Part shown: in pieces, positions 1 to 12,272 of the stretch | Layout: each line of letters begins with the position of its first letter | Position numbering within the stretch: the first letter of the stretch is position 1 | Assembly (NCBI GenBank): GCA_021521415.1 | Contig: JAIQDT010007354.1 | Span: forward strand, 1-64,000 | Source of the DNA: Bidens hawaiensis | Taxonomy: Eukaryota; Streptophyta; Magnoliopsida; Asterales; Asteraceae | Direction of reading: 5' to 3' | DNA: 64,000 nt | The notes under the pieces: model-generated | The model's database searches: none | Told to the model about the DNA's origin: nothing | What the model saw: the letters and a program-made list of their open reading frames with translations, nothing else | Translations under genes and position numbers: made by a program

Positions 1-1678
1 GGGACTTTTAAACAACTAAACCAATATTAAATAAGAACAAGACGAGCTTAATTTAAGGGTCCGGTTTTATAAAAAATGAATTGATAATAAAGTTTATAAT
101 AATATTATTTATGATGATGATAATAATGATAATGATAATGATAATTTTAAAAAGAAGTGTTTCATATATATAGATATATAGATATATAGATATTAGATAT
201 ATAGATATGTAAGATATGACGTAAAATAATAACCGTACTTATTATTAATAATACTAATAATAAAAGTTAGAGAATAAAGATCTTAATATTAATTAAGATG
301 TTGTTGGTAAAAATAATAATTATAATAATAAATATTGATAGTAAATAATGATATTATACTCGATGTCGGTTTGATTTCTAAACGAATTCATAATATACTA
401 TAATGATATTATTGCTAATAATTAATGGTAATAATATGAAGATAAGAATAATATGATCTTTAATAAAATTAATAACAACTTTAATATTTATAATAATAAT
501 GATAATAACAATAGTTAAAGAATAATAATAATAATCTAGTTAATAATAATAATAATAATCTTTACGTATTTTTGTTAATACTAATAGTAATAATAAATTT
601 ATTAAGTATAACAAGAAACAATACCAAAAACTGATCTAGGATAACCCGAATCCGAGACCTCTAATTTAATAAACGTACCAACCAAACCGAACCAAAATAA
701 TTAAACCCAAGAACTTATTATATCCATTTCCCGGGTGTTCATCTTTTACCCAAATCATACAAAGTATTTGACCAAATAATATATCCGTTTATTACCAATT
801 TAAATCCGACAATCGACATGAAAAATTAATAATAACAAAACCCGGATTTAAATTGTACCTATTAACTGTCCCCGAGTCGTGGCTCTATACCGGAGAGTAA
901 ACGAACCGAAACCACCGGAGCCGAAACTGCCGGAGGTGAGAGAGAGCCGAAGAGAGAGATAGAGAGAGACGGAGAGAGAGAGAGAACTGAGAGGGAGAGA
1001 GAGCGACGGTGCGGAGAGAACGAGGGAGAGAGGCGGGAGCTGCGGGAAGAGAGCCGAGAGGGAGGGTGTAGCCACGGCGGCCGAAAGTGATGGAGCTCGC
1101 CGGAAAAGCGAGGCGGAGAATATGGTGGCGCGTCTTGGCTCATCGGAAAAACGAGCCGGAGGTGGTGGGGTGTTGCGGGGCTGACGGAGGAAGGAGGGGG
1201 CTCGCTGGAGGTGGCGGCCGGAAAAAGAGAGAAGGAGATAGGGGTGTGCGGCTGAGATGGTGGGGGTTTGGTGGTGGTGCATCGAAGGTGGTGGCCGGAG
1301 GTCCGTCGCCGGAGCTCGCCGGAAAACGGCTCAAGAAGGGGGGGGGGGCTGTGTGTGTATAATATGTATTAGGTTTAGGGTTTATACTTATATATATGCA
1401 TGCTTATTTTCATAACAGCCCCTCAAGTTTCAATGAATGTTTAAAAACGAGTTTAAAGGTTTCTAATGCTTATAACAACTTTACAAAACTCAGTTTGAAC
1501 CCTTTATGTTTTTCTCAACGACCCAAAAATGTGACAAACATCGTTTTATTTATGATCGAGGTCTAAAATATTAATATATAATAATTTAAATAAAGTTCTA
1601 AAAATGTTGTGTCGGTCTTACAAAATAAAAGTTTACAACACGAAAACAAATCGAGACTCGAATTTGACGGATGTCACA
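1..1678 (-). mobile_element. End of a gypsy-type LTR, truncated by the window edge
   Basis: The segment ends GGATGTCACA, so on the minus strand it opens TGTGACATCC. This resembles the minus-strand starts of the chromovirus LTRs later in the window, which end (plus) in ATGTTACA. On the minus strand a TATA-like TATATATAA at about 1387-1396 precedes a CT-rich leader (about 850-1350), a plausible LTR promoter and transcript start. No polypurine complement follows 1678, so this is the outer end of an element or a solo LTR. The first 620 bases are AT-rich with GAT/AAT simple repeats. The other end and TSD lie outside the window. GC-rich open frames at 848-1362 are low-complexity purine/pyrimidine runs, not genes. 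The LTR identity is inferred. Confidence 0.5.
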
Positions 1679-2804
1679 GGTTCTTAGTAGACCCGTCCCA
1701 TTGATGTGTGCTATCATGGTAACGTACTTAACCTATTTTGGGGTCTCAAGCAAACTTTAATTAAAGGTTTTAAATGCCAAAAATTATAATCAATTTATTA
1801 TATTAAATTGCAACCCAGCTTATAAAAAAAAAATAACTGTCAGCTTACATTAAAGGGTATAAACAAGAAAATGAAAAATTATCATCTCACATTGCTATAA
1901 CAGAAAGTAGAAAATGCTTTTAAAAGAGGCACCCATGCCTAACATCAAAGCCTAAATGTTCCTGTAGCCTTTTAAATTTATGAGACGCGTAAAACGATTA
2001 CTTTTTTTATTTTCTTTTTAACGAGATGCGTAAAACGATTACTCTTTCTTCTAATGCATATACTGCCACTTAAGTTATTAAGATTATGGGGAGATATACA
2101 AATCCAACATTATTAGACAACGATTTTTTAGAAAAAATAGTAGTTTTTTGATGATTTAGGTATGCGGCATATATATCTTAAAAAAATTATTAAATGATAT
2201 TTTTATTGCTAAAATTTTAGCATACTTAAGTCAAATTGCAATAAGATGGAACGTAATTATCTAAAAATGATATAGTTTTAAAAGATTATAAAGGTTTGGT
2301 TAACTTTTAATGCGTTAAATATTACCCTAAATAAAATTGATGAAATAACGGAAAAGACCCCTTTGGTGTAGGTATCAACTCATGAAAAAAAAGGGGTTTC
2401 ACCTTTTAAAGTTTAGCGGAATATTAGAAAAAGATTAAAGATACCAACACCACTCATATATATTACTTAATAAAAGTTTTTTGTTCCTGAAATTATTATA
2501 AAGCTAAGCCTTTCCTCCAAATGAAAAAAAAAGGTTCGATTCCTTGACTTGAAAGTATACAAAAGTCATGTGTTTATGAAATTAAGTCGTTTTAAATAGC
2601 TTTTGAAATTCTGTTGTAATCAACAGATGATCAAAATATAATAGCAACGTCATTAATGAAAAAGACTTATACCATCTACGTAGTTATTATTATTTTTATG
2701 ATTTTGATTGATGGTTTTTTATGTTATTTTCGAATCATAAAACAAATTGATTATCTCTAATGACAAAATATGTCTTATCATTTGTGTTTTCCTTTTGTAT
2801 ATAT
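1679..2804. other. AT-rich intergenic stretch, no gene seen
   Basis: No convincing coding frame, RNA gene or element ends were recognised. The only local structure is a short imperfect duplication of GACGCGTAAAACGATTAC (about 1983-2002 and 2024-2043). Confidence 0.6.
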
Positions 2805-3205
2805 ATATATAGGATTAGATATAGGTATCGGATCATTTCAGAAGTTTTTTTATAGCAAGAAGTGAATGTGTAACTCTATTAATCCTTAATTTTACTCAAT
2901 TTCTTATGTATAGGTGCATATGTACGTGTGTAGGTGTATGTACGTCTGTAGGTACGTATGTTTGTATATGTGCATGTATGTTTGTATGTGTGTAGGTACG
3001 TAATTTTCAATGTGGCTCGGTAAATTGGTATGTGTATAGATAGGTTTGAATGTGTATTAAGACATAAATACAACCAACATACATACATGTAGGTAACATC
3101 ATAAGCAAGGGAGTGAAAAATTAGGGATTAATGGAGTTACATATTCACTTCTCGCACTTCTCGCTGTAATATCACTTCTCGCAAGATCCATCCCCGATAT
3201 ATATA
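2805..3205. mobile_element. MITE-like inverted-repeat element
   Basis: Two arms of about 43-45 bases face each other: 2855-2897 and 3111-3155. The right arm reverse-complemented matches the left at most positions. Both carry the core AGAAGTGAAT followed by GTAACTC and ATTAATCC. Further ACTTCTCGC units follow the right arm (to about 3182). The outer flanks are TA repeats, so no clean target duplication can be read. The interior (2900-3090) is a run of TGTATG/GTACGT variants; a minus-strand frame there (2879-3088) is a by-product. Non-autonomous, superfamily not assigned; the outer limits are approximate. Confidence 0.5.
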
Positions 3206-6200
3206 TATATATATAATGCACTAATAATTACATATTTAAAGTATTAAATAAAATAATAAGCATTTTTCATTTTAAACGGCCATTTCAATTACAACCGGAT
3301 CACTAATCCACCCGATTATCTACATTCCACTATTAAGAGGATAACCAGTAGAAGTGAGAAAGACCTTCATGGCCATACATGAAACCTTCAAAAAATTTTT
3401 TTATCATAATTGAAACTTGAACTTAATAGCCCGTTTTTTTAACTCGAAATCTTTGAGCGTATCATCTCAACCACTTGAATTACGAGTCATTGGTTAGATA
3501 GAATAATAAGGTAATAATTTCATTTAACTTTCTAGATATATTTAATTCCACTAAAAACTAAAATTGAAAATGAAAAGCTTTCAAAAATAGTAATTATTTA
3601 TCTTTATGAAATAAAAAAAATGTACACAAGGCTTTTTTGTATGTATTTGTGTTTGAGAGTACCAGCCGACACTTATTGTGAACACGGCGCCCACACTATC
3701 ATGATGAAGAAATTCACGATAGAGCGAAAGAGGACTTTTGGGCTCTTAATTTAATGCCATTATTATTACTTTTACTTAGATTTATTCATATATTTTCAAA
3801 CTAATAAATACACCACTACCCCATATATTTATTTTCCAAAGAGTTTAGCTAGGCAAACAAAAACACAACTAACGTTTTTTCTTAATTACTTTTACATGAG
3901 ATGGATTAAGCTATTATGGTGTGATTTGAGACGCGAAAGCTCTGTCACGCAGGCATCTATGGCGTAGAACACTGTTACACTACGTACTGACCCATTGTGA
4001 AGGGACGATTTGCGTTGGGGCGTATTCTCCATTTAATCAAATCTTAATTTAGTATAACAATTAGTCATTATGGCTCCTTGTCACCTCAGTTTCAAGACAA
4101 TTAAAAAAATGGTAACATATATTAGTCACACGAACATAAGTTTCCAAAGCAAGGACAAGCAAGACACCAAGCATAATTTACCAGCGGTTGGGTTTTTGTG
4201 CCCACCAAACATCCTAACTAATAGTTTGATATCTGAAATAAAAGAAAATGTAAGAAAAATTGATTTGAGACGAAAGGATATAAAGTTGAGATTCCCAAAG
4301 TTGATATGAAAGGTAGTATCAAATTCTCCGGTTGTCAGTGAAAGTATGCTCCAAATTTGCAATAGAGATGCCTGCGAAACCTCGTCTTTAAATAATTTTT
4401 AAAATCTATAGATATTTTTTATTTTAAATTTAAGGTAACCAGTGTTCACTTGTTTATTATTTATTCTTTGTGATTTCCTTTTCATATCTCTTTAATAAGT
4501 TGTAATATTTAAAAAAATTCAAATATATATGCAGCTTTGTTATGTTCTCTCTTCTATTTTGGTATAAACTTTTCTAAGCATAAATTATATACCATGTCTT
4601 TCTTTTCTTCTAGTAACACGTTTTATTATTAAAAGTAATTTACTTGCCATAAAGTTAGCAGACCCCTGGTTATGACTGTCATATGTGTGTGGAGTCTCAT
4701 TCAGAGAAAAGTCGAGATTTTAGACAAAAATAAAATAAATTAAAATATTATGATTTATTCGATGAAACAAAGTATATTTCACTACAACATAATTGAAAAC
4801 AACAACACAATGTATACTTTGAAGGATATTTTTTGTTCCTGAGGTGTAACAATTTAGGCTAGCTATGCTTGAAAATTAATCAAACTAAAGAATTAAAAAA
4901 TTAAAAAAAAAAAAGATTGATGGTAGAAAATTAGAGTAGGTTCTCAATGTGATTTTTGACTAATGTTTGATGGTTGGTTGGTGAAAGAGACAAATTGATA
5001 ACATGTTGATTGATATGAAACGGCAAGGCTACAAACTTGCAACGAAAAAAACAATTATCAACAACCGCACTTAGCATCACATCTTACTTAGTAATTCATT
5101 TTAACATGATAATGATGCGAGTGTACTGTATACACACTCACACTAGCCTTTCAAAAATATATATACACACACACCAACTAAAAGACTAAATCAAGAAACA
5201 TCTCAACCACTATTCATTAATCTTAAGATATTAACTATTCTGATATATTAAGATAAAAAAGATGGAAATATCCAGCATCATTTTGTGTTTCTGGCATATG
5301 ACACTAATTTTGCATGAATTAACGTTTTTATAAATTTATGAATTTGAGTTAGAGAGTTTGAATTTGATTTTTGTACTTATGCCCTTAAAGGGACTGATTT
5401 GCTGTTATAATAAGTCTAAACCGAACCAAGCGAAGCCTTTCATGCTTATTCATTTAGAATTAAACTTGTTAATAAATGGTTAATGAACGTTAACCGAACT
5501 TATATTCTTGTCTGTGTTATTAATTAAGGAATTGAACTTGTTCATGAACACAAACGAACACGTACTATTTGATTTTTTGATTAATAAAAAAACAACATTC
5601 TTAATTCAAAACATTAGTTATAATTATCAAATATGAAGTTAAGCACTTGAGATATAAACGTAAAGATAATTATCCCCTAATCGGCGTCTTTATTGATAAT
5701 GTCAACGGTATACATGTAGAATTTATTGTTAGTTATAACAAGACCTTATAATACAAACCTTAAATGAAACAACTGAACACAAACAATAAATTTATAAATT
5801 TAATGTTAGGTTTGCTATTACAAATTAAATAAAATTATAAAACAAACATTTAACTAACAACATAAACAAACAAATGTAAACGGAATTAAATAAAAAATTA
5901 GCAAACATTCACCAACACAACCTCTGCTTATGTTCGTTCATTTATTAAACGAACGAACGTAAACAAATTTTCTACCAAGCGATTCATGAATTGTTCGTTC
6001 AACAGTTCAAGCACTCGGTATTCCACTAACACCACCAATGCCTGGCATATTGAAAATTACATACTGTCAAATTCTTAGCCCAAATTTAGAGTAACATTCT
6101 ATAATCTATAGTTCTATACCAAACTGTTTAGTGGCCCGTTGCGCTATACAAAATTGGGCCTTTTAACACCCTAAAAAATCTACCCAATACCTTTTTGTTA

Positions 6201-6230
6201 TGCTTGTCAGTGACACCCGTGTCAAGACTC
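3206..6230. other. AT-rich intergenic stretch with possible degraded repeat
   Basis: No gene could be supported. Open frames at 4070-4309 (+) and 4126-4362 (-) overlap each other and show no recognisable domain. About 5420-6030 is rich in GTTCGTTTA/AACGAAC words on both strands, the composition seen in the interior of the hAT-type element at 47798-48517. It may be an old relative, but no ends or target duplication were found. A short inverted repeat around CGCAGGCATCT (3949-3959 against about 4367-4377) is too weak to define an element. Confidence 0.5.
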
Positions 6231-6238
6231 TTAAGAGC

Positions 6239-6897
6239 TAGAGGTGAAGAAAAACCCGTACCCGGAACAGGATCTAAAAAAAATACCCGGAACCAGTTTT
6301 TTTATACCCGGGTATTCTATACCCGAAACCGGAACCGACCCTACCCGTAGGGTATGGATAGGGTATGCATTTTGAGGTCAATACCCGTACCCGGAACCGT
6401 ACCCAATTTATACCCGTAAATACCGGGACCTGGTCATACCCTATACCCGATACCCGGTTATACCCAATACCCGATATCAAAATTTTCTAATACCCGAAAT
6501 AATACATGAGTTTTTATAGTATCTTTTTATGATTATATCACAACTTTTATGTTTAAGTTTTTGTAAAATGCATATTACTAAGTAAATTATTTGTAATTAA
6601 GTGGATTTATGGTTTTTGTAATATAGTTTAATTATTTTTAAAAATTACAAAGCAAATTTAAAATTTAAACAAATTTAAAAATGTATAAAAAATTACAAAT
6701 TCAAAACTGGGTATTAATACCCGGTCGTACCCGGTTCCACTACCCGAACCCGATCATACCCTACCCGGGTACATAGGGTTGGGTTTTTCTCCTCAATACC
6801 CTACCCGGACCCTACCCGATTCAATACCCGATCATACCCGAAACCGGTTCCATACCCGAACCCGGGTATTAGAAAAAACCCGATATGTGCACCTCTA
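6239..6897. mobile_element. Non-autonomous hAT-type element rich in TACCCG
   Basis: The termini are TAGAGGTG at the left and CACCTCTA at the right, an 8-bp terminal inverted repeat. They are flanked by near-identical 8-bp duplications: TTAAGAGC at 6231-6238 and CTAAGAGC at 6898-6905 (7 of 8 match). An 8-bp duplication with TAGRGGTG ends is the hAT pattern. The interior holds more than 25 copies of TACCC plus several of the complement, concentrated at both ends around an AT-rich core (6490-6710). No transposase is encoded; the minus-strand frame at 6274-6480 is a translation of the repeat. Confidence 0.8.
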
Positions 6898-7006
6898 CTA
6901 AGAGCCATGATGGCGGATTAAAATATCTATGGATCTTGTATTCTTACGATTTGCATCATTTATACGCATCTCCTTTTTTGCGCCCAAAAAGCATTATTAT
7001 GACAGT

Positions 7007-7980
7007 CACTGGCGGATCCAAGAAATTTTCTCACAAGGGTCGGGAATTTTTATGGTCGGTACTAATACAACTGTCGGGTCGAATCGGGTCGGGTCGGGTC
7101 ATATATAAAAAAAAGATTACCAAACAAAATATTAGATAACCAATATATTAAAGTTATTCTATACGTGTTTTCATTTTTTGAAATCTAATCATTACATCAT
7201 CTACTTTAACATTGATAAGCAAGTCTTTCTCAATGTAACAAGTACAACTGTTGCTTAAATTTTCATCACCCATTCGATTACGCAAATCGGACTTAACATA
7301 CTTCATCGCCGAAAAGGATCTTTCAATGGTTGCGGTTGCGACGGGTAATACGAGAGCTAAATTTAATAAACGATACACCAATGCAAAGGGATGGTGTTTC
7401 TTTGTTTGAACCATCGATTGAACAAGACTTGCTAAACCATTCAAGTTTTTAAATCGTTTATCTCCTTTCAAATTATCGATGTATGTCGCAAGTTCAACCG
7501 GGAGTCTTCTTTTATCACTTTCATCAAAATCATATGGGTACAACTTGACTAATCGTAACATTTTTGGAATAGAAAATGCCCGAAAATTATCACAAGGAGT
7601 CAAACAACTCAAAGAAACAAGTAAGTCAGATGTTGGACTAAAAATTGAGTAGGGTTTAAATTGGGTTTTGGACTTAAAAATTAGATTGGATATTGGACTA
7701 ATGGACTTATTGATATTAAAGTCTAGTTTAGGAAAAATTGTTTATATAACGTTTATATAATTATATTTATAAAATTTTCATTGTATTTTTTATTACGGTT
7801 AGTCTCAAAATCTCATGGGGGTCGTCTTGAAATTATACAGAGTTCGGCTTCAAAAGTTCACAGGGGTCGGGGGTCAAAATTTTACAGGGGTCGGTCGGGA
7901 ATTTTCTAGTATATTAACACACAAAAAAAAATTCACAGGGGACGGGGGACACCCTTCACTTACATGTGACTACGCCCATG
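7007..7980 (-). mobile_element. Internally deleted hAT transposon
   Basis: Perfect 8-bp target duplications ATGACAGT lie at 6999-7006 and 7981-7988. The ends are CACTGGCGGA and, reverse-complemented, CATGGGCGTA, imperfect terminal inverted repeats of the CACTGGCGGATC type found on plant hAT elements. G-rich GGGTCGG words are clustered at both ends (7035-7100 and 7815-7950). At under 1 kb it retains only the 3' end of a transposase frame on the minus strand (7154-7612). It could not move alone but keeps both ends. Confidence 0.85.
7154..7612 (-). pseudogene. hAT transposase C-terminal fragment (dimerisation domain)
   Basis: A 152-residue open frame corresponds to the last part of a plant hAT transposase of the TTF-type zinc finger/hAT dimerisation family. 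The recognisable stretch is around residues 80-135: LALVLPVATATIERSFSAMK, then a run with LRNRM and NLSNS. This is the conserved hAT C-terminal dimerisation region (the 'A-T-x-ER-SFSA-K' block). The N-terminal zinc finger and the catalytic half are absent, and upstream sequence (7613-7980) is non-coding. It is therefore a remnant inside a deletion derivative, and transposase activity is not expected. Confidence 0.85.
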
Positions 7981-8157
7981 ATGACAGTTCGAGACAAAAT
8001 TACAAACCGACTTAGAAAATCGTAGCACAAATACAAGTACAAGTCTATAATAGAAACACTTGAAAACTATCAACAAGAAACAAAACAAAAAATAAGGTTG
8101 AAATGGAATGAGACAATTATAAGGAATATCGACAATTAAGGGACTCAATCACCTGCA

Positions 8158-8317
8158 TAATTAGAATGTATATTTTAATTCATTATATTCAAAGTCTTGC
8201 CTAACTTAGAGGCTTGTATTACTCCAAAATTTACTCCTTCCATATTGTAATTAGCCTTTGTAAAAGCATGTAACCATTTGTAATTAACATCAAGAATTAT
8301 TATATTAAAATACCTTA
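8158..8317 (+). repeat. 5' LTR of the outer copia element
   Basis: A short AT-rich segment lies immediately upstream of the primer-binding site. Typical Ale-type wording is present (TTAGAATGTATATT near the start, a TACTCCAAAATTTACTCC stretch in the middle). The expected TG start appears mutated, so the left limit is uncertain by several bases. The matching 3' LTR lies outside the window. Confidence 0.55.
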
Positions 8318-8319
8318 AA

Positions 8320-8333
8320 TGGTAATCAGAGCC
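8320..8333 (+). other. Primer-binding site of outer copia (tRNA-iMet type)
   Basis: TGGTAATCAGAGCC matches the usual plant copia primer site TGGTATCAGAGCC with one inserted A. Minus-strand DNA synthesis is primed here by initiator tRNA-Met. It sits directly after the LTR and 72 bases before the gag ATG. Confidence 0.7.
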
Positions 8334-8405
8334 ATAAAGCTCCTCAGAGCATTCACGATCCAAACCATCTTCCCTTCATTTTTTTCACTTTCCTTGTTTC
8401 CCATC

Positions 8406-8474
8406 ATGAATACCACCATCGTTGAAGTCACCACCCACACACATTTTCCTACCAAGCTCACAACCAATAACTTT
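8406..8474 (+). pseudogene. gag N-terminus of outer copia (first 23 codons)
   Basis: The frame starts at ATG 8406 and reads into a TKLTTNNF motif, which in copia gag precedes a tryptophan/arginine-rich segment. The frame is cut exactly at 8474 by the layer-1 LTR. Its continuation in the same frame begins at 60499 (PRRRKQVMSTLIGLDLDQYV). The motif and in-frame continuation 52 kb away are the strongest evidence that everything between is inserted DNA. Confidence 0.85.
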
Positions 8475-8764
8475 TGTCACACCCCGACCAAAGGCGGCGG
8501 AACATGCTGGGGCGTAACGTATTGATTGGACAGTATCTCAAAAGACACTAATTAAAGCAACAATGAATATTTAATTTCATTAACATTAAAAACGTACACA
8601 AATTCAATAATTATAACAATTACATCATATTCTTGTATGTTGAATAATATTTTAAGGCCAAACTATTGTCTTCCAACTTGAATAATATCAATTACTTGTA
8701 CCTGTAACATGTATGAAAATAGAGTTTGTCAACACGAACGTTGGTGAGAATGCATAAGTTTTAG

Positions 8765-8765
<1 letters not shown>

Positions 8766-8826
<61 letters not shown>
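8766..8826. repeat. Compound (TA)n(GA)n microsatellite
   Basis: About 17 TA units are followed by about 14 GA units inside the layer-1 LTR. Simple-sequence repeat only; the overlapping minus-strand frame is its translation. Confidence 0.95.
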
Positions 8827-8830
<4 letters not shown>

Positions 8831-10065
8831 ATCACAATTCATATGTAAATGCTGAGTATTACAATTCCTATGAAAATGTAAACAACTAAATATATTTGGA
8901 CCCGTTCTTATTGATACGAAATCAAAGTACTTGGGTAAATGCATGATCATACTAGATGAGGATAGATGACGATGAGATACCAACCACCAAACATAAGATA
9001 AACAATTAAGCACAAAGAGAAATATCATAGAGCATGCAATAATCACACATAAATATATATTGAATTGTGTTATGAATAGACAAGTAAATGAAAAAATGAG
9101 TAATTAAATAGGGTATACATGTCACCCCCAAAATTTAAAAGATGAAAAAGTGGGATATGTAAACTCACCTTTGAGATTAAAGCCAAACTTGAAATGACAA
9201 CCGAAAGCACGTTAAAGAAAATGAACGATCGAACCTCACGAACTATAAATAAAAAAATATAATAGTTAAAGACTAACTAATGGGATTGAAAAGTTTAAAG
9301 AATACTAGATCTAATGTATTAATATTAAGATAAAAACAAGGAAATGATTAAAAAGGAATATGACATACAAAATCAGTTTTTTGGACAACAAACTGTTCTG
9401 TTTTGATTAAGGTATTTAAAATAAACAATTTTATTATAAATCAAGACTTTACAGTCTACTAAATTAGAATTTTTTGAACAACTTTCATTTTGAAAAGTTT
9501 TGCAAATTCGTAACTTAAATAGGCCAATACAGCCATGTAAATCAAAGGGTATGAATCTGCGCACTGTTTTTAAAATATTTATTCCGAAATCATAGGAATG
9601 AATTAAAATGCATAAAAATAGTTTTTAGAACCTTATTTCATTGAAGTATATTATATAATTTGGTGTTGCACTTTTTCAGTTTGTTATAAACAAGATATGC
9701 CTCTTTCTTTGACGGCTATATCTAATGTCAAAACTGAAATATTGCTAAAAGCAATATTCTAACGATTTCGAAAAGGATTTTGATGAAATAAAATTATGGA
9801 CTTTTTTGGATATGATTATATAACATTTATTAGTATATATCATAAAAAATCCTTGGGTTCTTTGAACAAAAAAATAATGATTCAAAATAGAAAAATAAAG
9901 ATGTAAGAACGTTTCAAGTATGACCTTCGTGTAATCGATCATCTCCTTGTGTTCTTTGTCTCATCCACCCTATACACAATGGTGTATGGATTAAGTGGAT
10001 TCCTATACATGATTGTGTTATTGTCACACCCCAAAACACGGCCTAGGAGTGTGACGCTTATGTTG

Positions 10066-11760
10066 TGATGTGCGAAAATATATATATAAATATTAAACAC
10101 AAGTCGCAACTAAGCTTTAAAAACCATACAATCTATCCTAGTTCACACAAACGACAAGTGTACCGATCGCGTATAGCACAGAAAAGGAAAGTCCGGATAT
10201 CGAACTCGAAGACTCGTGAAAACGTTTTTAATTACTAAACTCTAACTAAGACTCACCAAAATATTTAATTAATTTATTTTATAATTTATTTAACTACTTA
10301 ACTTAACTGAATGAAAACTTTTAACAAAACTTTGAAAACTTTGATTTAAATTCAATATATAAAGACGTCTACCTAGGAATGAATCATGTTGATAGAAATA
10401 ACAAGACAACGGATTGAAAATATTCACGACACCGGTTATAAAAGATGACACAACTAAAACTTGTTTAAGAAAGTCAAATTACCTCTCAGTCTCTCTAACA
10501 AACTCTAACTTATTTTAGTTGATATTAAAGAATAAACCGGAAAAACAATTATTAACGTGTTCAAATGACGACTCACCTCTCGGTCTCACCGACACACTAT
10601 CCTAATGGAAACGAATACTACGCAACCAAGGATAGAGGAACAATTTAACTTAACCCAAATTAAACCAACGAATTGCACATAAACACTCAAACTTGACAAG
10701 ACAAAAACCCGCTCTCGCGCGGTCTTAATTCTAACAAGTAAAAGCAACGGGACAATATTACTTCTTATCACCTCTCGGTCTCAAAGAAGGTGTATTTTAA
10801 CTGATTTTAGATGATTATATTACCCAGTTATCTCTACGGTTGTACACCCCGCAAATAAACCCTAACACCAAGTCAAGAGTCTAACAAGCAATCAATTAAT
10901 CAAAACCAATTCAATTAACTAATGCAAGAGGATTATAAGTAATCAAACATAAAACACAGCCATCACACACAATCTAATTTATGGTTTAGTTAAACTTTAC
11001 ATCAATAATTTAAGTCTTGAACATTAACAATCCATTAAACAAGTTAAAACCACTCGACAATCAGAACAAACAAATTTAGCTACTCATTAATTTTGGATAG
11101 CCATGCATACTCAAGAAAAACACCATAAACATCATCATAAACATTATAAAACTCATTCAAGATCCAAACAATATCACTAACAAGTCAAACAATCAATCAA
11201 TTGCAAAACAATTCAAAACAAAAGATCAAATCAACAAAGTTAGGGTTCTTGAACAAAAAGTAAAGTTTATGGATGTTTTACTATGAAGTATGGCTGAGAT
11301 CTTTGCTTGTTTGAAGCCCCTAGCTGCTGCCCCGATGTTCCTCTTCCTTCTCCAGCCGCCAACAGCCCTCAGCCGCCTTGCCTTTTCTTTTTTTTCTTTC
11401 TTTCTTGCCGGCGGCAGATTCCGATCAGACTTAGGGTATTGTTTTAGGTTTTGTGTGATTTCGGGATTATGAATGGAATAATGGCTGATTACCCTTGTTA
11501 TTAATTAAATATAATAATATAAAAGGCTTTTAAGATGTGGGCTTGGGTCGGGCCTTGACTTATAAGTTTGAAAGTTGCACAATTAAGCCCCTAAACTCTT
11601 CAATTCAACTCTTTTTTCCACCAAACTTCACAACCTACAAGTAAACAATTATATTTGTAATATTAAGCATAAACAAACCGTAAAAATTAATAACTATACT
11701 AAAAAAAATTAAAACATGATAAAAATGATACGGAAAGTAAGTGTGTTTCACTACACATCA
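10066..11760 (-). mobile_element. Solo Athila LTR, inverted
   Basis: The 1695-bp insert begins TGATGTG and ends CACATCA, flanked by perfect 5-bp duplications TGTTG (10061-10065, 11761-11765). In the right LTR of layer 2 the same point is uninterrupted (TGTTA near 57997-58001), which is an empty site. Reverse-complemented, it matches the Athila LTR at 14123-15846 along its whole length, including the short frame at 10586-10771 (counterpart 15193-15378). No internal sequence is present. The open frame at 11290-11472 is not a gene. Confidence 0.92.
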
Positions 11761-12272
11761 TGTTGGTACCACATGTGTAAATCAGAGTTACGTTTAATTA
11801 GCGGAAGACTTTATAACTTGTGGATTAAAGTTGTACTATTACAAAAGACGGGATTATAAAAGGTTCCCGTTCAAGTTTTTAAGATTACTTGTTTTATAAT
11901 TACAAAACCACCATTTTTAATAATATAAGTTTATACAAAATAAATCCGAGCCATCGGATATCCATAGCACTTTGCCACTCCAAGCGCTAATTTTGGTCAC
12001 CTGCAAAATGTAAGAAAATACGTCAACAACGAATGCTTGTGACTATGATGACGCTAAAAATAATTTTCTTTACTTAATTACACTTCGGGACTACGTAGGT
12101 CCAAGCCAAACGTGGCTTAGGAATAATCAAGTTAAAGCAATACAATTTATAAACTTAAGTCTCTATATTCGGTTCCCCCAGCGAATCACCGCAGCATTCG
12201 ACTAGTTGAGTGCCTATACGAGTACACAAGGTCATACTCCCCGCAGGCGAGCGTAATTGTGACCAGATGTGG

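Noticed and set aside
848..1362. Overlapping open frames of 64-144 residues on both strands in a GC-rich block
   Set aside because: Sequence is GA/CT-rich and low in complexity, giving Ser/Leu/Pro or Gly/Arg runs in every frame; it fits the transcribed leader of an LTR.
2879..3088. 69-residue minus-strand frame rich in Tyr/Thr
   Set aside because: It translates TGTATG/GTACGT repeats inside the MITE-like element.
4070..4362. Two overlapping frames (79 aa plus, 78 aa minus)
   Set aside because: No domain, no codon or promoter evidence, and they shadow each other in AT-rich DNA.
3945..4380. Short inverted repeat around CGCAGGCATCT as possible element ends
   Set aside because: Only about 11 bases match, with no target duplication; chance is likely.
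5420..6030. GTTCGTTTA-rich stretch as a third hAT-type element
   Set aside because: Composition is similar to 47798-48517, but I found no terminal repeats or 8-bp duplication.
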